Below are positions 15,755 to 22,695 of a stretch of 46,884 nt of DNA, piece after piece. The notes under the pieces were generated by a model. The model saw only the letters and a program-made list of their open reading frames with translations. It was not told the DNA's origin and did not search any database. The position numbers were made by a program, and so were the translations under genes. Positions within the stretch are counted from its first letter, which is position 1, and every line of letters begins with the position of its first letter. The DNA is taken from the NCBI GenBank assembly GCA_902463235.1, contig CABQER010000005.1, positions 1 through 46,884 on the forward strand. Direction: 5' to 3'. Source of the stretch: an uncultured Faecalibacterium sp. GTDB taxonomy: Bacteria > Bacillota > Clostridia > Oscillospirales > Ruminococcaceae.

Positions 15755-16683
15755 AGCCCGGCCTCCCGCGCAGCAAGAATGGACACGCCGATGGCGTTAT
15801 CGCTGGAATACTGCCCCGGCACAAAATAGACCTGCGGCAGACGCTGCTGCACCCATGTGCGGATGATATCGCTGCTCATTACACCACCGGCGCAGACCAC
15901 CGGCAGACCGGGGTATTCCTTCTGCGCAGCCTTTGTCATGCGGACAACGGTATCTGCCACGCAGAGCAGGCAGTATTTGCAGACGTATTCCGGTGCTTTT
16001 CCGGCCGCAAGCAGGGCATTGCACTGGTTTTCCAGCCCGGAAAGGCTACATTGCAGCCCCTTTACGCTGGACTTGGGGCGAATTTCTTCCGTGCACTGCG
16101 CGGCAAGGCGGGAGACCTCGGCCCCGGCGGGGAAACCAAAGCCCAGCCGCACGCCTACGCGATCCACCGCCTGACCGGCATACAGATCGGTACTGGTGCC
16201 AAGGGTGGTGATGGTACGCACCTGATCGCACAGCAAAAGATCCGTGGTGCCGCCGGAGATATGGAACAGCAGTACCTTTTGGGAGAACAGCGCCTCGCCC
16301 TTTGCAGCATACAGTGCTGCCGCAGCGTGCCCCTGCTGATGGGTGGTGTAGATCAGCGGAATGTCCCGCGCCGCCGCAAAGGCAGTCGCGGCACTGACAC
16401 CAGCCAGAAAACAGGGCATATAGCTGCCCTCTACCGGGCGCGGCTTTTGCGAAACGCCTACGGCATCTATTTTAGTCAGGTCGAATTCCTGCGCCAGCTC
16501 CTGCAGCATCTCCGGCAGAGCTGCTGTGTGATGGAACAGCGCATCGCTCTGCCGCAGGCCAAGCTGTCCGGCTTTTACAGGCAAAAAGCGCTTTTTTGCA
16601 CAAACAACCTCCCCGGCTGTATCAAAAACTGCCAGAGAGGTTGCATAGTTGCTTGTATCGACCCCGAGCGTATAACGACTCAC
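15742..16683 (-). CDS. TsaD/Kae1-like (peptidase M22 family) paralogue
   Basis: A 313-residue ASKHA-fold protein related to TsaD, the tRNA threonylcarbamoyladenosine transferase. It begins YTLGVDTSNYATSLAVF. The metal-binding pair is kept in THQQGHAAAALYA (HxxxH). It has the phosphate loop HISGGTTDLLL (SGGHT in true TsaD), GFGFPAGAEVSRLA, VVCAGGVMSS and a C-terminal SSDNAIGVSILA with the third metal aspartate. It is shorter than bacterial TsaD (about 335-345 residues) and diverged in the SGGHT loop, so it is more likely a paralogue than the cell's essential TsaD. The ATG overlaps the nusB stop (ATGA), and its own 3' end overlaps xseA. Function unknown; a substrate-modifying or regulatory role is possible. 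Confidence 0.82.
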   Translation of the reverse strand: MSRYTLGVDTSNYATSLAVFDTAGEVVCAKKRFLPVKAGQLGLRQSDALFHHTAALPEMLQELAQEFDLTKIDAVGVSQKPRPVEGSYMPCFLAGVSAATAFAAARDIPLIYTTHQQGHAAAALYAAKGEALFSQKVLLFHISGGTTDLLLCDQVRTITTLGTSTDLYAGQAVDRVGVRLGFGFPAGAEVSRLAAQCTEEIRPKSSVKGLQCSLSGLENQCNALLAAGKAPEYVCKYCLLCVADTVVRMTKAAQKEYPGLPVVCAGGVMSSDIIRTWVQQRLPQVYFVPGQYSSDNAIGVSILAAREAGLWLM

Positions 16684-17126
16684 TGTTCAGCCGACTCCGC
16701 GACGGCTTCATCACTCAGGCCATGGTCGCGTGCCACAGCACCCAGCAGGCCATTCACGAACTGGTAGTCCTCGCCCGCGCCGTACTTCTTGGTCAGTTCC
16801 ACAGCCTCATTGATGGCAACGCCGGGCTTGTTCTCGCCGCCGAACAGCATCTCGGCCACGGCCAGACGCAGCACGGTCAGGCTGACGCGGGGCAGACGCT
16901 CCATGGTCCAGTTGCGCAGATGGGCGCGGATCTCGTCATCCACCTCTGCGGAGTGATCGTAGTAGGCGTTCAGCAGCAGACGGCTGAAGGCATCCACAGG
17001 ATGCTCCTCGTCGTTCTCGGCGTGGTTGGACAATGCCTCGGCCAGAGGAATGTCACCAAAGGTCTGCGAAAATGCCAGCAAAAAGGCGTTTTCACGGGCT
17101 TCTCTACGGGGCAGAATATTTTCCAT
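16680..17126 (-). CDS. nusB: Transcription antitermination protein NusB
   Basis: Binds BoxA with NusE (S10) in rRNA antitermination. The 148-residue helical product begins MENILPRREARENAFLLAFS, with the expected RRxAREfAlqaLyq-like start. It ends with a conserved AINEAVELTKKYG, FVNGLLGAVARD region. The ATG at 17126 is chosen over one seven codons upstream because GAAAGGAAC spaces correctly to it. It lies after yqhY as in Bacillus, with an 83-base gap that contains only a weak GC-rich hairpin. It overlaps the TsaD-like gene by four bases. Confidence 0.95.
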   Translation of the reverse strand: MENILPRREARENAFLLAFSQTFGDIPLAEALSNHAENDEEHPVDAFSRLLLNAYYDHSAEVDDEIRAHLRNWTMERLPRVSLTVLRLAVAEMLFGGENKPGVAINEAVELTKKYGAGEDYQFVNGLLGAVARDHGLSDEAVAESAEQ

Positions 17127-17209
17127 AATGTTCCTTTCGCAATACAAACCCTCCCCGCCGGGTGTACCGGGAGGAGGATCGTTTCTGATATGATTTTTTG
17201 CTGAATTTG

Positions 17210-17569
17210 TTACTGCGCCTCGGCAAGGCCTGCAATGACCAGATCTACGCGACTGACCGTCACATTGGTCATGTTCTGTACGGCAGACTTGACGTTCTCC
17301 TGTACCTTTTCAGCCACAGAGGGGATCCGTGCGCCGAACTGCATCATCAGGTGCAGAGTAATGTTGGCCGTGCCGTCCCGCATCTCCACCACCACAGGCG
17401 GCTGGATGCTGGCAGATTCCAACAGACTTTTCAGTTTTTTGTTCTGCACGCCGCAGGATACCTCGGCAACGCCGTCCACTTCCAGTGCGGCGCAGCGGGC
17501 GATCTTGCCCACGACCTCGGTCGAAATCTGAAGGCTGCCGCCCTGAAGATCCATGTTCTGTAAATCCAT
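17210..17569 (-). CDS. yqhY: Asp23/Gls24 family protein (YqhY-like)
   Basis: A 119-residue Asp23/Gls24 (alkaline shock) family protein. Visible features are GSLQISTEVVGKIARCAALEV, GVAEVSCGV, ITLHLMMQFG and VAEKVQENVKSAVQNMTN, ending VSRVDLVIAGL, the usual two-strand/helix pattern. In Bacillus YqhY lies after accB-accC and affects acetyl-CoA carboxylase; here accBC are absent and it leads the nusB operon. The ATG at 17569 is supported by GGATGGAGG eight bases upstream; longer frames exist but have no ribosome site. A promoter lies about 130 bases upstream, leaving a long untranslated leader. Confidence 0.92.
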   Translation of the reverse strand: MDLQNMDLQGGSLQISTEVVGKIARCAALEVDGVAEVSCGVQNKKLKSLLESASIQPPVVVEMRDGTANITLHLMMQFGARIPSVAEKVQENVKSAVQNMTNVTVSRVDLVIAGLAEAQ

Positions 17570-17706
17570 TGTGCTGTCCTCCATCCAAAGGCTGCTCCGG
17601 CGGCGATTCCAAAGCACTGAAACCGGTCTGCCGTACCTGCCTTTTGTGTTCAAACGCGCCCTTGTGCGGTGCATAAAGGCGCGCAGCATTCATTTTTGAT
17701 AGAGTT

Positions 17707-17736
17707 ATTATACCATCAATGCGGGGGCAATTTCAA
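17707..17736 (-). promoter_or_regulatory. Promoter of the yqhY-nusB-xse-dxs-recN operon
   Basis: On the minus strand TTGAAA (complement 17731-17736), 18-base spacer, TATAAT (complement 17707-17712). It gives a leader of about 130 bases before yqhY; in that leader I see no convincing structured RNA. The adjacent stretch back to the spoIIIAH stop (17737-17858) shows no clear terminator. Confidence 0.75.
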
Positions 17737-17858
17737 TACTTGTTTGGAAAAGAAAGATGGAAATCAGCACGGAATGGCATCCCGGCAGCGCATACGGCTT
17801 TCTGCCTGCAAGAAAAGCTGCGCCTGCGCCGCCGGGTGTCCACACAAATAAAGAACGC

Positions 17859-18482
17859 TTATTTCACCTCCACCACCGTGATATTCTGGGCAGTCACGCT
17901 GCTCTTGTTCATCACCACATCCCGGATCTGCGCCACCTGTGCCGCTGTGAGCGGCTCACCCGCTGTCATCACGGTCAGGTCTGCCCGCCCTGCTTGCAAA
18001 AAGCACAGGCAATCCGCAAAGCCCTTGGCACGCACCAGCGTCTCGATCTCATTTTCCGCATTCAGGTCTTCCAGCCCCGCCGCCATTTGTGCGGTGTACT
18101 CCTTTTTCTCCTCCGCTGTCAGGGAGGAGGACTTCAGGCTCTTTTGCAGGGTGTCCATGGCTTCGTCATGTGCCTTTTCCCGCTTGAGACGAGCCTGCTC
18201 AAAAAAGCGGGTGCCACTATCGTTTGCCACGCTGACAAGCTGTGCTTCGCCATAGTTTTTGCTGGCACCGGAGGCGGCTTCCGCTTCTGTGGGCAGTGCA
18301 TCCGTGATGCTAGTCTCTGCTTCTGCATCCACCGGTTCTGCCGAGACCATGAGGGTGTCGTCCTCTGTCTGCGGGGTGATGTCTGCGCGGGCATACTGCC
18401 AGTTTAAGTAGACGGCAATGACCAGCGCTGCCGCCAGTGTCAGGGCGGTGACCCTGCGGGTGTTTCTGGAAAGTGCTCTCAT
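17859..18482 (-). CDS. spoIIIAH: Stage III sporulation protein AH
   Basis: Mother-cell protein that spans the outer forespore membrane and meets SpoIIQ from the forespore, forming the feeding-tube channel. The 207-residue product has a short basic N-terminus, one membrane segment (about residues 11-30, VTALTLAAALVIAVYLNW), an acidic linker, and a C-terminal domain. That domain includes REKAHDEAMDTLQKSLKSSS and AADL-type LCFLQAGRADLTVM, the YscJ/FliF-like ring-building fold known for the family. Ribosome site AAAGGAGG is ten bases before the ATG. It is the last gene of the spoIIIA operon, 60 bases after spoIIIAG. Confidence 0.93.
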   Translation of the reverse strand: MRALSRNTRRVTALTLAAALVIAVYLNWQYARADITPQTEDDTLMVSAEPVDAEAETSITDALPTEAEAASGASKNYGEAQLVSVANDSGTRFFEQARLKREKAHDEAMDTLQKSLKSSSLTAEEKKEYTAQMAAGLEDLNAENEIETLVRAKGFADCLCFLQAGRADLTVMTAGEPLTAAQVAQIRDVVMNKSSVTAQNITVVEVK

Positions 18483-18542
18483 AAAACGGTTCCTCCTTTA
18501 GGTTTTCGGTAGGCGGTTTTGGTACTTGATAAAAACAACGAT

Positions 18543-19055
18543 TCAGCGCTTGCGCTGCTCCACACAGATGCGGTTTGTGGGCAGATCCAACAGCGAATGC
18601 AGCAGCTCAGTGATACGGGCTGCCACCCGGACGTCTCCCCCGCCCTCACACAGCACGGCGACCCCGCATACCTGCGGCAGATAGGTAGTCTCGGCCAGCG
18701 CAGACCCATCCTGTAAAAGAACGTGCGTCTCCTGCTGTTGCAGATCTCCGGTCTGGGTATCTACTGCATAGATAGTCTCCTCTCCGGTGGTCAGGGTGAC
18801 CATGACTGTGGTACGTCCCGCCCCTTGCAGCTGGCTGATAAGCCCTTCCAGCTGCTGCTCCAGCCGGGTCTGGTACTGGCTGACAGCAACGGTCTGGGTG
18901 GTGGATGCCGCCGCTTTCTGCGTACCACCGCCGGGCAAAAGTTCCGACAGCAAAAGCAGCAGCATTGCCAGCACACCGACCGCCACTGCCAGCGAAGTGC
19001 GGCCTTTACTGCTTTGCAGAGAGCGCAAGGTGGAAAGCAATTCGTTCTTTTTCAT
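18543..19055 (-). CDS. spoIIIAG: Stage III sporulation protein AG
   Basis: A 170-residue protein with one membrane segment (about residues 20-40, TSLAVAVGVLAMLLLLLSEL). The extracytoplasmic domain includes YQTRLEQQLEGLISQLQGAG, TTVMVTLTTGEETIYAVD and a C-terminal GVAVLCEGGGDVRVAARITELL. In Bacillus SpoIIIAG forms a large ring of the mother-cell channel. The ATG at 19055 overlaps the spoIIIAF stop (ATGA). A longer frame upstream lies inside spoIIIAF and is rejected. The ring-building segment keeps the family's length and order. Confidence 0.93.
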   Translation of the reverse strand: MKKNELLSTLRSLQSSKGRTSLAVAVGVLAMLLLLLSELLPGGGTQKAAASTTQTVAVSQYQTRLEQQLEGLISQLQGAGRTTVMVTLTTGEETIYAVDTQTGDLQQQETHVLLQDGSALAETTYLPQVCGVAVLCEGGGDVRVAARITELLHSLLDLPTNRICVEQRKR

Positions 19056-19534
19056 GGTGTGCTCTCCTCCGCTGCCGTGGGAGCGGTGCCCAGCGTCTGC
19101 TGCAAAAAGCCGAGCACCGCCTGTTTTTGTGCAGCGGTACAGCCCGCCGGGAAGGCAGCAACAGCCTTTTTTACCATGACCTGCTGCCCGGCTTTTTCCA
19201 GCGTGACCGTCACGCTGACGTCCAGCCCAAACTGTTGGCTGCACTGTGCAGTACAATACGTTTCCAGCTGGGCTTTGGTCTCGGTCAGGATCTCCGTTTC
19301 CAGCGCATCCGGTTGCGCAGCGGACGTAACCGCCGGGGCTGTATTTCCTGAAAAAGCGGTCATGATCTTGCCCGGCAGTCGTGGCAGCTGCGCAAGAAGG
19401 ACTGCTAAAATATATAGTCCGGCTACGGCTTTTATGCACCGGCCTGCCCAGCTTTGCCCGCCAAAAAGACTGACCAGTTCCGCCCCGATGCACGCCATGC
19501 AGAACACTGCCGCGGCCCGCTGAAATGCCTGCAT
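19052..19534 (-). CDS. spoIIIAF: Stage III sporulation protein AF
   Basis: A 160-residue protein with two N-terminal membrane segments (about 5-25 and 30-50, including AVAGLYILAVLLAQLP) and a soluble C-terminal domain with VTVTLEKAGQQVMVKKAV. SpoIIIAF is part of the membrane base of the SpoIIIA-SpoIIQ channel, and its soluble domain has a ring-building-like fold. Its ATG directly abuts the spoIIIAE stop, and its stop overlaps the spoIIIAG start by four bases. Sequence alone gives modest similarity; its identity is secured by operon position and topology. Confidence 0.88.
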   Translation of the reverse strand: MQAFQRAAAVFCMACIGAELVSLFGGQSWAGRCIKAVAGLYILAVLLAQLPRLPGKIMTAFSGNTAPAVTSAAQPDALETEILTETKAQLETYCTAQCSQQFGLDVSVTVTLEKAGQQVMVKKAVAAFPAGCTAAQKQAVLGFLQQTLGTAPTAAEESTP

Positions 19535-20593
19535 CTAACCACCCCCTGTCAACATCAGCAGCACGATGCCCACCACAAACAACATGAAAAACAAAGCTGT
19601 AACTGCCGCCATGCAGCGCACAGCCTCGGCAAAGCATTGCAGCAGCTTATGGCAATGCTCCAGCCCGCCGATCCCGGCAAGCCAGCCGCAGCAGGACAGA
19701 AAAAACAGATGTACCAGCAGCCCGAGATACAAGGGCGCAAACTCTGCCCCGATGCTGAGTAATGCGGCAATACCAAGGGTGCTTTTGAGCAGCTGCATCC
19801 CGGCCAGCACTGCGTCTGCCGCGCTGCTCAGTGCCTGCCCTACAATGGGCACGCTGCCGGTCAGCAGTTGCCCCAGACGGGAGGCCGAACGATCCAGCTG
19901 CACCGTGACTACGCGCTGAAGGCTCATCAGGGCGGCGAACGCTTTGCCCGCCCAGCCGATAGCCTGTCGCAGCAGCAGCCCGGTCAGAGTGCAGCCCTTG
20001 GACATGCTTTTGCGGGAACTGATACCGCAGGCCATGCTGATGGCAAGGTAGCTGCGCAGCAGCGGCTGCAGCCAGAGAGTGACCGCCTGTGCAATAAAAC
20101 ATAGCACCGTGAGCAGAAAGCCGTTTGCAGCCGCTCCGGCGTTCCATTCGCCGCCCGCCGCCAGTACGCCGCTGTACACCGGCAAAAAGCCCAGCAGATA
20201 GCTTTTCCACCCGGCCATCCGGGTGCACAGGGCAGCGGCAAGCTCGTCCAGTTCCTGCCACAACAAAACGCCGCAGCCGCCGGCAGCCGCCAGCTCCAGC
20301 AGGGCTCTGTCGGCAGTGTCCTGCAAGAGAAATGCAAGCCCAGCCGCCAGCGATAAAAACAGTAGAATATCGGCATATTGCTGCAGCACATCCCGCAGTA
20401 ATTGCACCGGCTCGGCGGCAAATAAATGCAGCAAGGTGCCAAGCGGGTCTGCCGCAAACTGCTCGGCCTGTACAGGTGCTTTGTCGAGATAGGTCTGCCA
20501 CGGCGTTGTCTCTGCCGCCGCAGCTTTCAGGGCGGCTTTGCTGCACAGAAAGCCCAGCGCTGCCACGCAAATGATAAGGCTGCGTTTTTTCAT
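19535..20593 (-). CDS. spoIIIAE: Stage III sporulation protein AE
   Basis: A 352-residue polytopic membrane protein with a cleavable-looking signal sequence (MKKRSLIICVAALGFLCSKA) and about seven further hydrophobic segments. Recognisable parts include the SVPIVGQALSSAADAVLAG loop and the C-terminal membrane segments ending VVGIVLLMLTGGG. It is the largest membrane component of the SpoIIIA complex. The ATG at 20593 overlaps the spoIIIAD stop (ATGA); its own stop abuts spoIIIAF. A longer frame running upstream lies within spoIIIAD and is rejected. Confidence 0.94.
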   Translation of the reverse strand: MKKRSLIICVAALGFLCSKAALKAAAAETTPWQTYLDKAPVQAEQFAADPLGTLLHLFAAEPVQLLRDVLQQYADILLFLSLAAGLAFLLQDTADRALLELAAAGGCGVLLWQELDELAAALCTRMAGWKSYLLGFLPVYSGVLAAGGEWNAGAAANGFLLTVLCFIAQAVTLWLQPLLRSYLAISMACGISSRKSMSKGCTLTGLLLRQAIGWAGKAFAALMSLQRVVTVQLDRSASRLGQLLTGSVPIVGQALSSAADAVLAGMQLLKSTLGIAALLSIGAEFAPLYLGLLVHLFFLSCCGWLAGIGGLEHCHKLLQCFAEAVRCMAAVTALFFMLFVVGIVLLMLTGGG

Positions 20594-20973
20594 CCCGCCA
20601 ACCCCCAGATCGTCTGGAATATCTGTTCCAGCAGCGGCCATACTGCTGCCAGTACGAGACACCGCCCTGCCAGCCCGGCACACCATGCAAGAGTGTCTGC
20701 TCCGGCTTCCTCGCAGAGGGTGCGGACGTAATCTGCCAGCAGCAAAACCCCCGCGCTGCGCAAAAGGCAGGAAAAAGCCTGTGCGTTGGTGTGCTGCCCC
20801 AGCTGCACGAATGCTTGCAGTACCCCGCGCAGCGGCTGTGCCAGACGGAGCAGCAGCCACACCGCAGCACCCAGCGAAAGCAGCAGTGCAAACGCCGGGG
20901 AATACCGTTGTAATAGAATACCAGCAAAGGCCGCCAGCAGCAGCGCCGCCAGCACCGGAACCGCCGCACTCAT
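20590..20973 (-). CDS. spoIIIAD: Stage III sporulation protein AD
   Basis: A 127-residue hydrophobic protein with about four membrane segments (VPVLAALLLAAFAGILL, FALLLSLGAAVWLLLRL, SCLLRSAGVLLLADYV, CLVLAAVWPLLEQIF). SpoIIIAC and SpoIIIAD are small related membrane proteins of the channel complex. The ATG at 20973 overlaps the spoIIIAC stop by four bases, and the 3' end overlaps spoIIIAE by four bases. The frame can be extended far upstream, but that part would lie in spoIIIAC and spoIIIAB with no ribosome site. Confidence 0.9.
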   Translation of the reverse strand: MSAAVPVLAALLLAAFAGILLQRYSPAFALLLSLGAAVWLLLRLAQPLRGVLQAFVQLGQHTNAQAFSCLLRSAGVLLLADYVRTLCEEAGADTLAWCAGLAGRCLVLAAVWPLLEQIFQTIWGLAG

Positions 20974-21164
20974 AGCGCAAACAGAGAGCGGATGGTGGCA
21001 AACAGGGCGCTGATCTGCTTGACGAGAATGGAGAGCACCACCACAAGCCCCGCCAGCGTGGTCATCATGGCCTGATCCTCCCGCCCGGAGCGGATGAGCA
21101 ACTGATTGAGCACAGCAACGATGATGCCGATGGCCGCAATTTTGAACACAAGCTCGATATCCAT
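20970..21164 (-). CDS. spoIIIAC: Stage III sporulation protein AC
   Basis: A 64-residue membrane protein with two hydrophobic helices and the recognisable family pattern: MDIELVFKIAAIGIIVAVLN, then RSGREDQAMMTTLAGLVVV, then LFATIRSLFAL. The usual length is about 65 to 68 residues. Ribosome site AAAGGAG lies eight bases before the ATG. It follows spoIIIAB after a 27-base gap, the only real gap between spoIIIAA and spoIIIAG, and overlaps spoIIIAD by four bases. Confidence 0.95.
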   Translation of the reverse strand: MDIELVFKIAAIGIIVAVLNQLLIRSGREDQAMMTTLAGLVVVLSILVKQISALFATIRSLFAL

Positions 21165-21191
21165 CCGTTTCTCCTTTGTTCCCTACAGCCT

Positions 21192-21656
21192 TTACAAAAA
21201 GAGCAGCGCCAGCATCATGCCGCCTGCCAGCCCAAGACGGTGCGGCAGACCGGCCTGCCGCTGTGCCGTGCGGCGTGCCTGCTGCAAATAGTCCTCGAAC
21301 CGCGCCGTATAGTAATCCAGCCGTTCGCATTCCTGTGCGGCTTCTGCGCGGCCAAGACCTCTAAAGCACTCTGTAAAACAGGCGTGCTCTGCCGCAGAGA
21401 GCCGTTCCGGTGCGGGCAGCTGCTGCAATGTACCGCCGGGAGCTTGCGGCAAAAGACCCTCGCGGCAAAGCTGCCGGTAAAGGCTTTGCAGGTCTGCCCG
21501 GCGGTACTGGATCTCCTGCCGGATGCGCTGCAATAGCTCGATGGTGCGCTGCAAGGCAGCAAGATGCAGGGTGGTTTCAGCTTGTACTGCATCCCCCGCC
21601 AGCCAGCCGCACAGCGGGAGCAAAAACAGACCAAACCCGCGCAGAAAGCCGCTCAT
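21192..21656 (-). CDS. spoIIIAB: Stage III sporulation protein AB
   Basis: A 154-residue protein with an N-terminal membrane segment (about residues 4-20) and a C-terminal one (LGLAGGMMLALLFL). The helical middle has LQRTIELLQRIRQEIQYRRA and CFRGLGRAEAAQECERLDYY, typical of SpoIIIAB, which is related in fold to type II/IV secretion platform proteins. The ATG at 21656 overlaps the spoIIIAA stop (ATGA), supporting this start over a longer frame. Confidence 0.92.
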   Translation of the reverse strand: MSGFLRGFGLFLLPLCGWLAGDAVQAETTLHLAALQRTIELLQRIRQEIQYRRADLQSLYRQLCREGLLPQAPGGTLQQLPAPERLSAAEHACFTECFRGLGRAEAAQECERLDYYTARFEDYLQQARRTAQRQAGLPHRLGLAGGMMLALLFL

Positions 21657-22543
21657 ACGGCGCACACTTCCCGGATGCAGCCCGGGTTCTCTCGCCCGGC
21701 AAGGACGACCAGCTGCCGCAGCATCCCGCGTTGCAGCAAAGCCTGTACCTGTGGGCGGCACTGGGCCTGTGCAGCATCCGGCGCGTGGAGACTGGCAATA
21801 AAGTCCACCCCGCTGAAAAAGCCTTGTTCCAGTGCTCTGGTCTCTTCCAAGCCGCCCAGCTCGTCCAGCAAGATCACTTGCGGTGCCAGCGTGCGCAGCG
21901 CCATCTGGACAGCGCGGGCTTTATCCACCCCGCCGATGCGCTCCAGCGGCGGCAGGGGTTGCTCCGGCGGGAAAAGCTCGCCCCGCTCGTCCACCACTGC
22001 TACCAAACGCTGCCGCTCAGCCAGCGTCTGGGCGATGGTGCGCAGCAGGGTGGTCTTGCCGCTGCCGGGTTCTCCCACTATCAGCAGCCCGGTAAAGTGC
22101 TGCTCCAGCAGCTTGTCCAGCGCGGGCGGCAAAGGGATAACACAGCTGCGTGCGATCCGCAGGTTGAGCGAGGTGACCTTTTGCAGGGTGATGCTCTGCC
22201 CTTCCCGCTGCACGAACTGCCCCGCTACGCCCACACGGTTTCCGGCAGAAGTGGTCAGGTAACCCTCGGTAAGCTCCTTTTCGTGGGTGTGCACCGAGCC
22301 GTTGCAAAGGGTGTGGAAGATCTCCTCTATTTGCAGCGCATCCAGCCGCATTGCAGCCAGCCTTGGAGGGCAGCCCGGCAGTGCCGAAGCAGGGCATTGC
22401 CGTCCCTGCACGGTAAATGCAACCGCACAGCCTGTGCGCAGCCGCAGCTCCTGTACGCGTGCTGCCGTTTGTGCGGGCAGCTGTGCCAGCGGCGCTGCCA
22501 ACCAAGCGGGAAGGGCTTTGACAGTTCGGTAATACTCGTCCAC
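21653..22543 (-). CDS. spoIIIAA: Stage III sporulation protein AA, ATPase
   Basis: The ATPase of the SpoIIIA channel, related to type II/IV secretion and pilus ATPases. The 296-residue product has ARVQELRLRTGCAVAF, the family block HTHEKELTEGYLTTSAGNRVG (positions about 120-140), LNLRIARS, Walker A GEPGSGKTTLLR (about residues 178-189) and Walker B QVILLDELGG. The start is GTG at 22543 with AGGAG eight bases upstream; an in-frame GTG six codons earlier lacks that support. It is the first gene of a complete AA-to-AH operon. A sigma-E-like -10 element, CATACAAT, lies about 35 bases upstream of the start. Confidence 0.94.
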   Translation of the reverse strand: MDEYYRTVKALPAWLAAPLAQLPAQTAARVQELRLRTGCAVAFTVQGRQCPASALPGCPPRLAAMRLDALQIEEIFHTLCNGSVHTHEKELTEGYLTTSAGNRVGVAGQFVQREGQSITLQKVTSLNLRIARSCVIPLPPALDKLLEQHFTGLLIVGEPGSGKTTLLRTIAQTLAERQRLVAVVDERGELFPPEQPLPPLERIGGVDKARAVQMALRTLAPQVILLDELGGLEETRALEQGFFSGVDFIASLHAPDAAQAQCRPQVQALLQRGMLRQLVVLAGRENPGCIREVCAV

Positions 22544-22578
22544 TTTGGGTTCTCCTTCCACGAAAGCTTTGTGCTAGC

Positions 22579-22607
22579 ATTGTATGCGCTTTGTGCATTA
22601 TTAGAAC
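22579..22607 (-). promoter_or_regulatory. Candidate sigma-E-type promoter of the spoIIIA operon
   Basis: On the minus strand CATACAAT (complement 22579-22586) matches the sigma-E -10 consensus CATACAnT exactly. The -35 region has TCTAATAAT at a slightly short spacing, so that half is weak. The -10 could also serve sigma-A. In Bacillus the spoIIIA operon is transcribed by sigma-E, which fits. Confidence 0.55.
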
Positions 22608-22624
22608 CGGGAACCGGGAACGGA

Positions 22625-22660
22625 CAAAAAAGCCCCTGCAACAGCGTTGCAGAAGCTTTT
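22625..22660 (-). terminator. Terminator after ligA
   Basis: On the minus strand AGCTTCTGCAAC, loop GCT, GTTGCAGGGGCT is followed by TTTTTTG. It lies about 36 bases beyond the ligA stop and upstream of the spoIIIA promoter, separating the two units. Confidence 0.85.
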
Positions 22661-22695
22661 GAGATCATTTATATTTCGGCATTCGGAGAAGTTCT

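Noticed and set aside
17310..17693. A small frame starting at 17693 in the yqhY leader
   Set aside because: No ribosome site; the reading frame differs from yqhY and no family is recognisable. The leader is treated as untranslated.
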